From GCA-2401155 sp045047085 (GTDB lineage Bacteria > Pseudomonadota > Alphaproteobacteria > Rhizobiales > Rhizobiaceae): a stretch of 64,000 nucleotides of DNA. The notes below the pieces were generated by a model. It was not told where the DNA came from. It searched no databases and saw only the letters and a list, made by a program, of their open reading frames with translations. Positions 52,799-61,571 of this stretch are shown here, in pieces (within the stretch, counting starts at the first letter, position 1; every line of letters begins with the position of its first letter). A program made the translations under genes and the position numbers. Location of the stretch: contig JASFYT010000020.1 in NCBI GenBank assembly GCA_045047085.1, positions 74,102 through 138,101 on the forward strand, written 5' to 3'.

Positions 52799-54577
52799 CT
52801 ACCAACAGATACCGGTGTAGGTAGAGCTTTCTTCAGGTGCCGCGAGTGCTGTGAGAGCAACAATTGGGATGCTGGCCTGAGAAGATGCCAATGCTCTGAT
52901 GCGGGAAGTGGCTTCCTTGCCGCACATGTCAGGCATTTTGATATCCATGAATATCATGTCAAAGGGTTCACAACGGGCGGCGCGCAATGCTTCAAAGCCC
53001 GTCGTTGCGATGCGTACATTGTGACCTAGTTTCGACAATTTGGCCTTGATCACGGCAGCATTGGCGACTTCATCTTCTGCCAAAAGAATATTTAGTGCTT
53101 TTTCTGTGGGACGGGTCCACTGATTGATTTTCAACTGCAAGGTCTCAAGACTCGCGGGCTTTTGGACATAATCGTCCATGCCGACTGCGGCAAGTTCTTG
53201 CCAATTGTTCTGACCGCCAAAGATGCGAACCAGATCAACAACTTTTTGATGTGGCTCTCGATTGATTACCGCAGGGCGATAGGCCATGTCGTTATGGCAA
53301 ACCACAATCACGTCGCTGTTTTCACAAGCAGCTTCAATTGATACGCTGGCCATTGAAGGCAGAAACCCCATCAGCTGATCAATGCTTCCTTTCTCGTGCT
53401 TTGAATGCTGAATATGGTGGCGTACTGAAGAATCCAAATTAAGATTGGGATCATAAAATTTAATCTTGATACCTTCAGCTACCAACTGCGAAATTAACGG
53501 AAGGATCGGGCTCTCGCGAAGATCATCGGTATTCGCCTTAAACGTGATGCCGAGGAAGGTTACTACATCTGGCTTCAAACTTTTTACCATCTCTGCAGCA
53601 TGGGTGATCTGATTGGAGTTTGATTCAATGATGCTTCCCAAAACCGGGGTGGGCACATTCAGGCTTTTTGCGAGGTGGTTGATTTCACGTACATCTTTTG
53701 GAAGACATGAACCGCCAAATGCGAAGCCGGGTTTCATATAATACGACGAGATGTTTAGTTTGGTATCCTGAATAAAGATATCCATTACTTTATGGCTGTC
53801 GACCTTTAGCGCCTGACAAATATTGCCTATCTCGTTGCTGAAAGAAACCTTCAATGCATGCCATGTATTGTCTACATATTTCACGGTTTCTGCAACTTCG
53901 AGATTTGTCTCAATTACGTTTTCATCGATGCCGTGATAGAAGGCCGCTACAATCTGACGCGAGCGTGCATCAATGCCACCAACTACGGTTTTTGGTGGGT
54001 CATAAAAGTCAGAGATCGCTGTGCTTTCTCGCAGGAACTCCGGATGAAAACATACACCGAAGTCCTCACCCGCTTCCTTGCCTGAGGCCTTTTCAAGGAT
54101 TGGTAGCAGCACATCTCGGGTAGTGCCTGGAGGAATTGTGCTTCTGAAGACAACGACGTGATATTTTTCCTTTTTTGCCAGTGCCTTGCCAATTTGGCGG
54201 GAAACTGTGCGCAGATATTTTAGATCACAGCTGCCGTCTTTTTTGCTCGGTGTGCCAACGCATACGAATGAAATGTCGGTTTCAAGAACTGCGTTTTCCC
54301 CATCCGAAATTACCTTGAGGCGACCATTGGATGTACCGCGGGTTAGTAGCTTCTCCAGTCCAGGTTCTACAATAGGTGATTTTCCTTCGCGGATTAGATA
54401 GCGTTTTTTCACATCTGGATCGACGCCGGTCACATGATAATCGCAATCGGCAAAGCATGCTGCAGAAACCAAACCGACGTAACCAAGACCAAATATGCTG
54501 ATCTTAGCGTGGGTCTTCTTCTTTCCAAAACTCGGTTTTTCCATATCGGTATGTGGTAAGTTTACAATGCTAGTCAT
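52799..54577 (-). CDS. algD: GDP-mannose 6-dehydrogenase (AlgD-like) with an inserted, permuted receiver domain
   Basis: This 592-residue protein should oxidise GDP-mannose to GDP-mannuronate. Residues about 25-450 are a complete UDP-glucose/GDP-mannose dehydrogenase: NAD loop GLGYVG (30-35), VCVGTPSKKDG, PEFLRESTAI, and GFAFGGSCLPKDVR with catalytic Cys291. The Pseudomonas enzyme (436 residues) ends VDLV, a dozen residues, then GICW. Here VVDLVRIFGG (447-455) and the final YTGICW (587-592) are separated by about 125 extra residues forming a response-regulator receiver in permuted order. The ATG at 54577 has GAGGAG eight bases upstream. Gene order with manB and the divergent AlgA-like gene supports GDP-mannuronate synthesis. 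No polymerase or secretion genes are in view. Confidence 0.9.
   Translation of the reverse strand: MTSIVNLPHTDMEKPSFGKKKTHAKISIFGLGYVGLVSAACFADCDYHVTGVDPDVKKRYLIREGKSPIVEPGLEKLLTRGTSNGRLKVISDGENAVLETDISFVCVGTPSKKDGSCDLKYLRTVSRQIGKALAKKEKYHVVVFRSTIPPGTTRDVLLPILEKASGKEAGEDFGVCFHPEFLRESTAISDFYDPPKTVVGGIDARSRQIVAAFYHGIDENVIETNLEVAETVKYVDNTWHALKVSFSNEIGNICQALKVDSHKVMDIFIQDTKLNISSYYMKPGFAFGGSCLPKDVREINHLAKSLNVPTPVLGSIIESNSNQITHAAEMVKSLKPDVVTFLGITFKANTDDLRESPILPLISQLVAEGIKIKFYDPNLNLDSSVRHHIQHSKHEKGSIDQLMGFLPSMASVSIEAACENSDVIVVCHNDMAYRPAVINREPHQKVVDLVRIFGGQNNWQELAAVGMDDYVQKPASLETLQLKINQWTRPTEKALNILLAEDEVANAAVIKAKLSKLGHNVRIATTGFEALRAARCEPFDMIFMDIKMPDMCGKEATSRIRALASSQASIPIVALTALAAPEESSTYTGICW
52829..53203 (-). 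other. Circularly permuted receiver (REC) insert within the AlgD-like protein
   Basis: Residues 459-487 (WQELAAVGMDDYVQKPASLE onward) are the end of a receiver domain with the conserved Lys473. A linker (TRPTEKAL) follows, then residues 496-583 give the receiver's first four strands: acidic pair Glu501-Asp502 (LLAEDE), phospho-acceptor Asp545 (FMDIKMPD) and Thr576 (VALTA). All five functional residues are present once, but in the order beta5-beta1-beta4. The arrangement matches the junction between two tandem receivers of a hybrid histidine kinase, moved in frame into the dehydrogenase. Confidence 0.85.
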
Positions 54578-54936
54578 GGTTTTACTCCTCGGTTTCGCTG
54601 GTTTGTGCCTTAGGAGATTGCAGGTATTGTGCCAAACGTGATTTTTACCCAAACCGTTGTTGGTACTGGGTTTTGCATCTCGGTTCATTTGATCTTGCGG
54701 TGCAAAAAACGGAAAATTCTCGATCTGCGTGGCAATTTGACAAATTAGCCATGAGGATATTTCCAATCAAACTCCTGGAGCGACATTTGAGGGATGCCGG
54801 AAGTCATTGGATATCAACGGTTTTGCAAAAATAAATCGCTGTCAACCATTTGGTAACTATAGTTGGCACGGTTTTTGAAACTTCTCCTTCAGGAAGCAGG
54901 CATAAGAGCCGTGCTGATATATGAAGGAAAATGACA
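54578..54936. other. Divergent promoter region of the GDP-mannuronate genes
   Basis: About 360 bases between the AlgD-like and AlgA-like starts. It must hold both promoters. The in-frame extension of the AlgD-like gene through this interval shows no family similarity. I see no clear operator or riboswitch. Confidence 0.4.
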
Positions 54937-56409
54937 ATGCCCATACCAACAAAAACCAACCGAAATATCTATCCTGTCATCTTGTGCGGCGGATCAGGGT
55001 CGAGGCTTTGGCCATTGTCTAGGGAAGAAAGGCCGAAGCAATTTCAACCATTGCTTTCAGAGCATTCTCTGTTGCAAGAGACGGTAAAGCGCGTTTCTGA
55101 TTGCGATGTTTTTCAAGCGCCAGTGATTGTAACAGATGAAAAACTTTGGTTCATGGGAAGTGAACAACTTGCTGATATTGGCATTGCTCCGGGGCTGACC
55201 ATTCTTGAACCGCAAAGGCGTAATACAGCGGCGGCAATTGCACTGGCGGCTTTGGCAATTTGTGCGGATGACCCTGAAGGGTTGTTGCTGGTTTTACCAT
55301 CAGACCACCAAATCAGAAACTCCGAAGCTCTTCATATTGCTGTCCAGATGGGCGCGCGTGCTGCAGCGCATGGATCGATGGTGACGTTTGGTACTTCGGC
55401 TAATCGTCCAGAAGTTGGGTACGGATACATTCGACAAGGAAAAAAACTTTCATACGGCTACACTTGTTTTGAGGTTGATGCATTCATTGAGAAACCTAAT
55501 CTGAACAAGGCCGGTGAGATGCTTGATGTGGGAGGGTATTTTTGGAATAGCGGCATTTTTATGTTTGAAGCCAAAAAGGTTCTTGGTGAGTTGCAAAAAT
55601 ATGCGCCGCACGTACTGGAACACTGCATTGAGGCAATTGAAACTGGCTCAATTGAAAATGGAGTGATCAAACCTGCAGCGGAGGCGTTTTCGCGCGTACC
55701 TGATGTTTCGATCGACCATGCTGTGTTGGAAAAAACCAAAGATGCTGTTGTCGTTACCATTGATATTGGCTGGAACGATATTGGTTCATGGCAGTCACTT
55801 GCTGAATGTATGGATACAGATGATGCTGGAAACTCCGCGATTGGCGATTCCATCATGGTGAATTGTTCTGGTCTGCATGTACACGGATCAGACAGGCTGA
55901 TTGCCACTGTGGGCTTGGATAATCTCGTTATTGTCGATACAGCTGACGCGCTGCTTGTGATGCGCAAGGATTGTTCGCAGGACGTTAAACTAATTGTGGA
56001 GCAGCTTAAGCACGAGGACCGTGATGCGGTAAAATTGCACCGTAAGGTTCATCGCCCCTGGGGTAGTTATGAAGGCGTGCATTGGGGCCTACAACATCAG
56101 GTGAAGCACATAGTGGTGGCGCCTGGTGAGAAATTATCACTGCAATATCATCATCACCGCAGCGAACATTGGACGATTGTAAGAGGAGTCGCGGAAGTGA
56201 CATTGGATGAGGATGTGCTCACCCTCAAACCTGATGAATCGGTCTATATTCCTTTGGGTGCCGTGCATCGTATATCCAACCCCGGTACGGAGCCTGTACA
56301 TTTGATCGAAGTACAAATTGGATCTTATTTAGGCGAAGACGATATTGTGCGAATTGAAGATATTTATGGTCGCGTCGAATGCACACCACCGCCCTTAGCT
56401 GCAGAATAA
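54937..56409 (+). CDS. algA: Mannose-1-phosphate guanylyltransferase/mannose-6-phosphate isomerase
   Basis: This is a bifunctional enzyme of about 490 residues. The N-terminal nucleotidyltransferase has ILCGGSGSRLWPLSREERPK and the YGYIRQG..FIEKP region. The C-terminal type II isomerase cupin has HRPWGSYEG, LQYHHHRSEHWTIV and PLGAVHRISNPG with the metal-binding His residues. It isomerises fructose-6-phosphate to mannose-6-phosphate and makes GDP-mannose. AAGGA is eight bases from the ATG at 54937; an ATG at 54931 is also in frame. It is divergent from the AlgD-like and mutase genes, completing the GDP-mannuronate pathway. Confidence 0.94.
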   Translation: MPIPTKTNRNIYPVILCGGSGSRLWPLSREERPKQFQPLLSEHSLLQETVKRVSDCDVFQAPVIVTDEKLWFMGSEQLADIGIAPGLTILEPQRRNTAAAIALAALAICADDPEGLLLVLPSDHQIRNSEALHIAVQMGARAAAHGSMVTFGTSANRPEVGYGYIRQGKKLSYGYTCFEVDAFIEKPNLNKAGEMLDVGGYFWNSGIFMFEAKKVLGELQKYAPHVLEHCIEAIETGSIENGVIKPAAEAFSRVPDVSIDHAVLEKTKDAVVVTIDIGWNDIGSWQSLAECMDTDDAGNSAIGDSIMVNCSGLHVHGSDRLIATVGLDNLVIVDTADALLVMRKDCSQDVKLIVEQLKHEDRDAVKLHRKVHRPWGSYEGVHWGLQHQVKHIVVAPGEKLSLQYHHHRSEHWTIVRGVAEVTLDEDVLTLKPDESVYIPLGAVHRISNPGTEPVHLIEVQIGSYLGEDDIVRIEDIYGRVECTPPPLAAE

Positions 56410-56500
56410 CTTTATGGCGACTTGTTATCTTAATCGTGAGCGTCCGGTCTCCCCCACCTAACGCGTGTTGATAGTTTGAGTTAGTGTCCGTTACGAATAG

Positions 56501-56908
56501 GTGGACACTTGCGGGGTGCGTAAATTGGCTAAGAAGCGGGCACGGCGCACTTGGAGCGCTGAGGAAAAACGTTCAATCTGTTTGCAAACCCTGGCTCCAT
56601 GTGTATCTGTTGCACAGGTTGCCCGGCGTTATGCGATGAACGCCAATCTGATTCTCAAATGGCTCAAAGACCCGCGTTTTCAGCCAGGCGAGCAAGAGAC
56701 AGAGGAATTGGCGTTTCTGCCGGTTGAGATTTCTACTGAGCCTGAAGCCCCACTGCCTACCGTGTCCCAATCAATACCGGTGCGAGACTCATATTCCCGT
56801 TCTGACCCGCGCATTGAGATTACAACTGCGGAAGGTCACCGGTTGACGGTAGAGGGCGACTTTGACGGAGATGCACTTGCCCGTCTGTTGAAGGGACTGG
56901 TTTCGTGA
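56501..56908 (+). CDS. tnpA: IS66 TnpA
   Basis: This 135-residue accessory protein of IS66 has a Lys/Arg-rich helix-turn-helix at residues 15-55 (RTWSAEEKRSICLQTLAPCV, then the second helix ending WLKDPRF). The C-terminal part is the short IS66 Orf1 tail. The start is uncertain: GTG 56501, or TTG 56525, which has GGGG eight bases ahead. It ends in ATGA, overlapping tnpB by four bases. Confidence 0.88.
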   Translation: MDTCGVRKLAKKRARRTWSAEEKRSICLQTLAPCVSVAQVARRYAMNANLILKWLKDPRFQPGEQETEELAFLPVEISTEPEAPLPTVSQSIPVRDSYSRSDPRIEITTAEGHRLTVEGDFDGDALARLLKGLVS

Positions 56909-57252
56909 TCCCGGTTCCCACCAATACCCGGGTCTGGCTTGCTGCCGGTGTCACAGACATGCGTCGCGGATTTAATACGTTGGCCGCTCAAGCTGAAGCT
57001 GTATTAAAAGGCGATCCCTTTTGCGGCCATTTGTTTGTATTCCGAGGACGCCGTGGTGATTTATTGAAGATCATCTGGTGGGATGGTCAAGGGGCTTGCC
57101 TGTTCTCCAAGCGTTTGGAACGTGGACGCTTTGTCTGGCCTGCCGCCAGAGACGGCAAGGTCTCTTTGACCGCATCACAATTGGCAATGCTGCTTGAAGG
57201 TATTGATTGGCGCATTACACACAAGACATGGCGACCATTACGAGCGGGATGA
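56905..57252 (+). CDS. tnpB: IS66 TnpB (Orf2)
   Basis: This 115-residue IS66 Orf2 protein shows the hallmark sequence VTDMRRGFNTLAAQ, FVFRGRRGDLLKIIWWDGQG and the C-terminal LEGIDWR. It is required for IS66 transposition by an unclear mechanism. It overlaps tnpA by four bases. Confidence 0.95.
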   Translation: MIPVPTNTRVWLAAGVTDMRRGFNTLAAQAEAVLKGDPFCGHLFVFRGRRGDLLKIIWWDGQGACLFSKRLERGRFVWPAARDGKVSLTASQLAMLLEGIDWRITHKTWRPLRAG

Positions 57253-57336
57253 GTATGGCGTATTTTTCGATAAATACGGCGCATTTCTGCAGATTTGGGA
57301 TTCCCGGATCAACGTGTTTCTGATATAGAATACGCA

Positions 57337-58842
57337 ATGTTGAATGACCTCAAATCACTGCCGGATGATCCTGTTGAGCTTCAGGGAATGGTGACACTTC
57401 TGGCGACAGAAGTGAAGTTACAGGCGCTGATGATCGAAAAGCTTCAGCACCAGCTGCACGGGGCCAATCGTCATCGTTTTGGCAGCACATCAGAAACCCT
57501 CGATCAGCTTCAGTTATCACTTGAGAACGAAGAGATTGTGGCGGCGACTGAGGAAATCGACACGCCGGAACTTGAAGATAGCAAGCCGAAGATAAAGCCA
57601 CGCCGCAAACCCCTGCCTGAGCATCTTGAGCGCAACGAGGAAATTCTTACACCCGGCGACAATTGCAGGAAGTGCGGTGGGGATCTGAAGAAACTGGGTG
57701 AGGATGTCACCGAGGAACTGGAATATGTTCCAGGCCGTTTTATTGTGAACAAGATTATTCGTCCTCGCATGGCTTGCTCCTGCTGTGAGGCCGTGTTGCA
57801 GGCCCCGATGCCATCACGTCCCATAGAGCGGGGTCGTCCTGGGCCGGGTCTTCTGGCTCATGTACTGGTCTCGAAGTATGCTGATCATCTTCCGCTTTAT
57901 CGCCAATCACAGATTTATGCGCGTGAAGGTATTGATCTGGATCGCTCAACGATGGCTGACTGGGTAGGTAAATCCACCGCCCTGTTGGAACCATTGGCCG
58001 ATGCGATTGGGAAACATGTACGCAAAGGTCAGGCACTGTTTGCCGATGACACGCCGGTGAAGATGCTGGCACCGGGTAACAAACGCACCAAAACAGCGCG
58101 GGTCTGGGCTTATGTTCGTGATGAGCGGCCATGGGATGGTTCTGCACCACCTGGTGCGTGGTATCAGTTCACGATTGATCGAAAGGGAGAACACCCTGTC
58201 AGTCACCTGTCGAATTACAAAGGCTGGGTGCATGCCGATGGATATGCTGGCTTCAATGGTCTGTTTGGTAAGGACAAAGCCTCAGAAGTTGCCTGCATGG
58301 CTCATATCCGGCGCAAGTTCGTTGATGTTCAACAATCCCAGGGCTCAGCTATTGCCGAGGAAGCCATCAAACGGATTCCCAAACTTTACGGCATCGAGAA
58401 AGAGGTTCGTGGTAATTGCCCTGAAGAACGGGTTGTCTTGCGCCAGAAAAAAGCCAAACCGATCTTTGATGATTTGGAACAGTGGCTGCATGCGCAGCTA
58501 CCCAAAATCTCCAGCAAATCACCGCTGGCCAAGGCTATCCGTTATGCACTGAGCCGAATGCCAAAGACGCGGCCCTATCTCGACAATGGATTTCTGGAAT
58601 TGGATAACAACACTTGCGAGCGCGCAGTCAAACCGGTGGCCATAAGCAGGAAAAATTGGATGTTTGCCGGTTCTGAGCGCGGTGGAAAAGTCATGGCAAT
58701 CGCCTTTACCCTGATTGAGACCGCTAAGCTCAATGGCGTTGACCCCCAAACTTGGCTTACTGATGTTCTCAGCCGTATCGCCGACCACAAGATAAACCGC
58801 ATTGACGAGTTGTTACCTTGGAACTACCTTGCAGATGAATAA
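57337..58842 (+). CDS. tnpC: IS66 transposase TnpC
   Basis: This is a transposase of about 501 residues. The N-terminal coiled coil (about 15-45) leads into HRFGSTSE, then a zinc-finger-like CRKCGG...CSCCEA, the DDE domain with FADDTPVKML and WVHADGYAGFNGLF, and the conserved C-terminal LDNNTCERAVKPVAISRKNW and GSERGGKVMAIAFTLIETAK. No frameshift is seen, so it may be active. The ATG at 57337 is preferred over a TTG upstream. A closely related C-terminal fragment lies at 63734-63934. Confidence 0.95.
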   Translation: MLNDLKSLPDDPVELQGMVTLLATEVKLQALMIEKLQHQLHGANRHRFGSTSETLDQLQLSLENEEIVAATEEIDTPELEDSKPKIKPRRKPLPEHLERNEEILTPGDNCRKCGGDLKKLGEDVTEELEYVPGRFIVNKIIRPRMACSCCEAVLQAPMPSRPIERGRPGPGLLAHVLVSKYADHLPLYRQSQIYAREGIDLDRSTMADWVGKSTALLEPLADAIGKHVRKGQALFADDTPVKMLAPGNKRTKTARVWAYVRDERPWDGSAPPGAWYQFTIDRKGEHPVSHLSNYKGWVHADGYAGFNGLFGKDKASEVACMAHIRRKFVDVQQSQGSAIAEEAIKRIPKLYGIEKEVRGNCPEERVVLRQKKAKPIFDDLEQWLHAQLPKISSKSPLAKAIRYALSRMPKTRPYLDNGFLELDNNTCERAVKPVAISRKNWMFAGSERGGKVMAIAFTLIETAKLNGVDPQTWLTDVLSRIADHKINRIDELLPWNYLADE

Positions 58843-58931
58843 CCATGTGGGCGCTTACCCAAGGTGTCACCTTCCCTCAGCATATCAAACAGACGCTTCC
58901 TATGTAGGGACTCGCGAGACATCTTCTATAA

Positions 58932-59476
58932 AATCCTGATAGGAAGGAGAGTATTGACCCTCGCCGCCTCATCTTCATTGATGAAACCTGGGCTAAGACA
59001 AATATGGCCCCTTTGCGAGGTTGGGCTCCGCGCGGCAAACGTTTGATTGGCAGAGCACCTCATGGCAGTTGGCGAACTCAGACATTCCTGGCGGGATTGA
59101 GATGTGATCGCATTGAAGCACCATGTGTCTTTGATGGGCCTATTAATGGCCAGAGTTTCCTGGCCTACGTCGAACAGGTTCTGGTGCCGACATTAAACCC
59201 AAAGATGTGGTCATCATGGACAATCTCAGCAGTCACAAGTCCAAAGCTGTTCGCAAGGCCATTCGCAGCGTTGGTGCCCGGTTGCTGTTTCTACCACCGT
59301 ATTCACCTGACCTCAATCCAATCGAACAGGTCTTTGCCAAACTCAAACACCTGTTAAGACTCTCAAACATGCGAAATACCGAAGACTTGTGGCGAGGGAT
59401 CGGAACACTACTCGACAGGTTCACACCGCAGGAATGCCAAAACTATCTCGTCAATTCAGGTTATGCACCAACTTAA
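58932..59476 (+). pseudogene. IS630-family transposase, 5' truncated, with a frame change
   Basis: The C-terminal DDE half of an IS630 transposase is present: FIDETWAKTNMAPLRGWAPR gives the first Asp, VIMDNLSSHKSKAVRKAIRS the second, and FLPPYSPDLNPIEQVFAKLK the Glu. The first frame runs to about 59200 and the rest is in the -1 frame, joined at CCCAAAG (59198-59204), a classical slippery heptamer. The N-terminal helix-turn-helix region is missing next to the IS66 right end, so the copy is inactive. Confidence 0.85.
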
Positions 59477-59629
59477 AATGATCCCGCTCTAGAAGAAGTC
59501 TATGCATGGCTAAAAAGTGAATTCCCTCGATTTATCGAGAAATTGGGTATTTGAAAATTACATTATGCGGAGTCGATTGTAATTATTGGTAAGTACCAAC
59601 GATAATTTATTTTCCTCAAGCAGGCAGCG

Positions 59630-61222
59630 TCACGAACAGATCTGGCCGCCATCGCGTGTGAAGCGGCATTGACCAGGACCATTAATCCTTCCAGGCGGAT
59701 TGCAGCTGAATTTGCAGGCGTTGATCCGGGGAACGCAGGTATTCTCCCAATAGTCCCGGCGCAAATCTCCATCCCAACCTTGGGCGTTGCCTAGCCGCTC
59801 CCCTTCGCTACGGCACTGGGCGCCCAGCCCAGCATCGCAGCGCGCGGCGCATTGCTGGAGATTTTCACGCACAGGCGGATTGGCCGTTGATGCGCGCAGG
59901 CATTGGCCCTGCTTAAATTCGAAGCCGGACGGGCAGCTTGGTGCAGGTGCCGCGTTACGCACGCATTGTCCGCCTGAGAATACAAACCCAGTGGGGCAAC
60001 TCGGCTGCACGGCAGGCGGTAAGGCAGGCGGGGCATTGCCGACCGCGCCAACGGCTTGGCTAAAGGTCGCAGGACATCGGCCCGATCGATATGGAAAAAT
60101 GACATAGGAGCTGTATTTGTTCGAGCCGGGCCGGCAATATCCAGCATTTCCCAGTTGGCAGACGGCCCCGGCATTGGCCCGACAATGCGGACTCAGGTTC
60201 ACATTCCTTGCGATGCTGATGTCGCCGCCGAGTGCGCACCAGTCTGCATCATGCTGGGCACCGTTGGAATCGTAATAGCAGATATCCAACTGCGCCTTTG
60301 GCTGGGGCTGGGGCTGCGGTTGGGGCTGTACTCCACCGTTATTAGCCGAACCGCTGGAAGTCAGTATCTGCGTTGTAATCAACTTGAAATCGCGTCCACT
60401 GAAGTCGTAATAATATTTTGCCATCGGTTCTTGTTCGTTAATCAACCCGGTAAGGACCAGCAGATTACTATCGGTTCTAAATTCGATTGGATTGATGTTC
60501 TCGTTTGTATCAAGCCAACAGCACACCGTGCCTGGAAGAAACTGCACAAAACCAGATCTTGCATTGATGACCGCGCCCATGAGGCAATTGGCACCGCAGC
60601 CCCAGATTGCCAGAACATGATCGCCGGCGAAATTCACGCCGCCCTTGGCTGCGTTCCGGAGCCGCGTACGATAGGTCTTAGCATCGGGGTGAGAGGAAAG
60701 ATCCGGCGATTGAACGCGAGCTCTGTAGGCCCTTGCGGGATAGTCTTCAAACCTGAGACTCTTCGTAGTTGGTTTATTCACGGGCGTCGGGGCCAGTCGG
60801 GCCGCTACGGTGAATACCAGAGTGTCGAGCCGTGTGCCCTTAACCCGGCAGTTGCGATCAAGCCGCGACGCATTGCCTCGCAGCACGATCCTGTCGCCTT
60901 GCTGGGAGCCGGAGACCCGATAAGGCGTTTGGCCGCAACGACTGCTGAAAAGACGCGCCTCGCCGCTAATACTCCCATCACTTCGCCTAATTCCTTCGAA
61001 CAAAAGGGTTCCATTTCCTACTCCATGCTTGATCAAGCCCTGGCGCGGATCGGTGTAAATGATGGACACATTGGCATTGGTGGCATTGGCAGGCGCGCAA
61101 AATTGCACTTCCATGCGCGAGCCATTGTGATCATATTCATCAATGCTACAGTTAGATGCCTGCACATTCGGTGATGAGAAAGCAAAAATCAAAAAGGCTA
61201 TGGTAGGAATGAGGAAGCGCAT
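59630..61222 (-). CDS. Secreted, Cys-rich multidomain protein, function unknown
   Basis: This 530-residue protein has a Sec signal (about residues 1-22, cleaved near VQA). Segments follow in order: an N-terminal Cys-containing domain (about 23-140); a domain with GGVNFAGDHVLAIWGCGANC (about 150-290) that resembles a widespread uncharacterised proteobacterial module; a PQ repeat linker (PQPQPQPQPK, about 300); and a Cys-rich half with two copies of a SCPxGFxFxxGQC motif and a final run of paired Cys. It should be periplasmic or released and disulfide-bonded. It lies in the accessory region between IS66 copies and looks more GC-rich than the DNA to its left. No enzyme motif seen. Confidence 0.75.
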   Translation of the reverse strand: MRFLIPTIAFLIFAFSSPNVQASNCSIDEYDHNGSRMEVQFCAPANATNANVSIIYTDPRQGLIKHGVGNGTLLFEGIRRSDGSISGEARLFSSRCGQTPYRVSGSQQGDRIVLRGNASRLDRNCRVKGTRLDTLVFTVAARLAPTPVNKPTTKSLRFEDYPARAYRARVQSPDLSSHPDAKTYRTRLRNAAKGGVNFAGDHVLAIWGCGANCLMGAVINARSGFVQFLPGTVCCWLDTNENINPIEFRTDSNLLVLTGLINEQEPMAKYYYDFSGRDFKLITTQILTSSGSANNGGVQPQPQPQPQPKAQLDICYYDSNGAQHDADWCALGGDISIARNVNLSPHCRANAGAVCQLGNAGYCRPGSNKYSSYVIFPYRSGRCPATFSQAVGAVGNAPPALPPAVQPSCPTGFVFSGGQCVRNAAPAPSCPSGFEFKQGQCLRASTANPPVRENLQQCAARCDAGLGAQCRSEGERLGNAQGWDGDLRRDYWENTCVPRINACKFSCNPPGRINGPGQCRFTRDGGQICS

Positions 61223-61571
61223 TGTAGTCTACTCTCCAAGGAACAGGTAGCTAAAATATTAGACTCAAACCACGAGTTTAGTCCAGTTAAAATTCAGAAA
61301 GGGCTGAACATACTTTAGGTTATTTGACTCTAGATATTTGTGTCCCTTTAGACAGTGGTTCCGACTTTCCCACGCACCAACCAGTATTTGATTAATATGA
61401 AAAGCTTCTTGGCCACCAAAAATGGTGAAACTCTTGCGCGATAGCCAATCCGTGCTCTGACAACCGATTGAAAAATTGCAGAAATTGTGCTTGTTGACGC
61501 CATTTCTCAGTGTTATCGTTCTTGGCGGCGAGCAAGTTTGTTGATGCCGTGAAAATTGGAAGGTGATGATA
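61223..61571. other. Divergent intergenic region between two secreted-protein genes
   Basis: About 350 bases separating divergent genes, presumably holding both promoters. Several minus-strand frames are open for 60-140 codons but show neither family similarity nor a good start. No gene is supported. Confidence 0.35.

Larger units (their letters stand above)
56436..58858 (+). mobile_element. IS66-family insertion sequence, complete
   Basis: The element holds the three canonical genes tnpA, tnpB and tnpC in order. The left end reads GTGAGCGTCC and the right end, read inward, GTAAGCGCCC, forming an imperfect inverted repeat. The eight flanking bases on each side (TCTTAATC and CCAAGGTG) do not match, so the usual 8-bp target duplication is missing. 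The element may have been rearranged since insertion, or recombined with the IS630 remnant on its right. Confidence 0.9.

Noticed and set aside
56428..58866. 8-bp target-site duplication of the complete IS66
   Set aside because: The eight bases on either side of the inferred ends differ (TCTTAATC and CCAAGGTG), so no duplication is claimed.
60056..61174. 372-codon plus-strand frame
   Set aside because: It is the shadow of the secreted protein on the minus strand, which has a signal peptide and ordered Cys motifs; the plus-strand product has neither.
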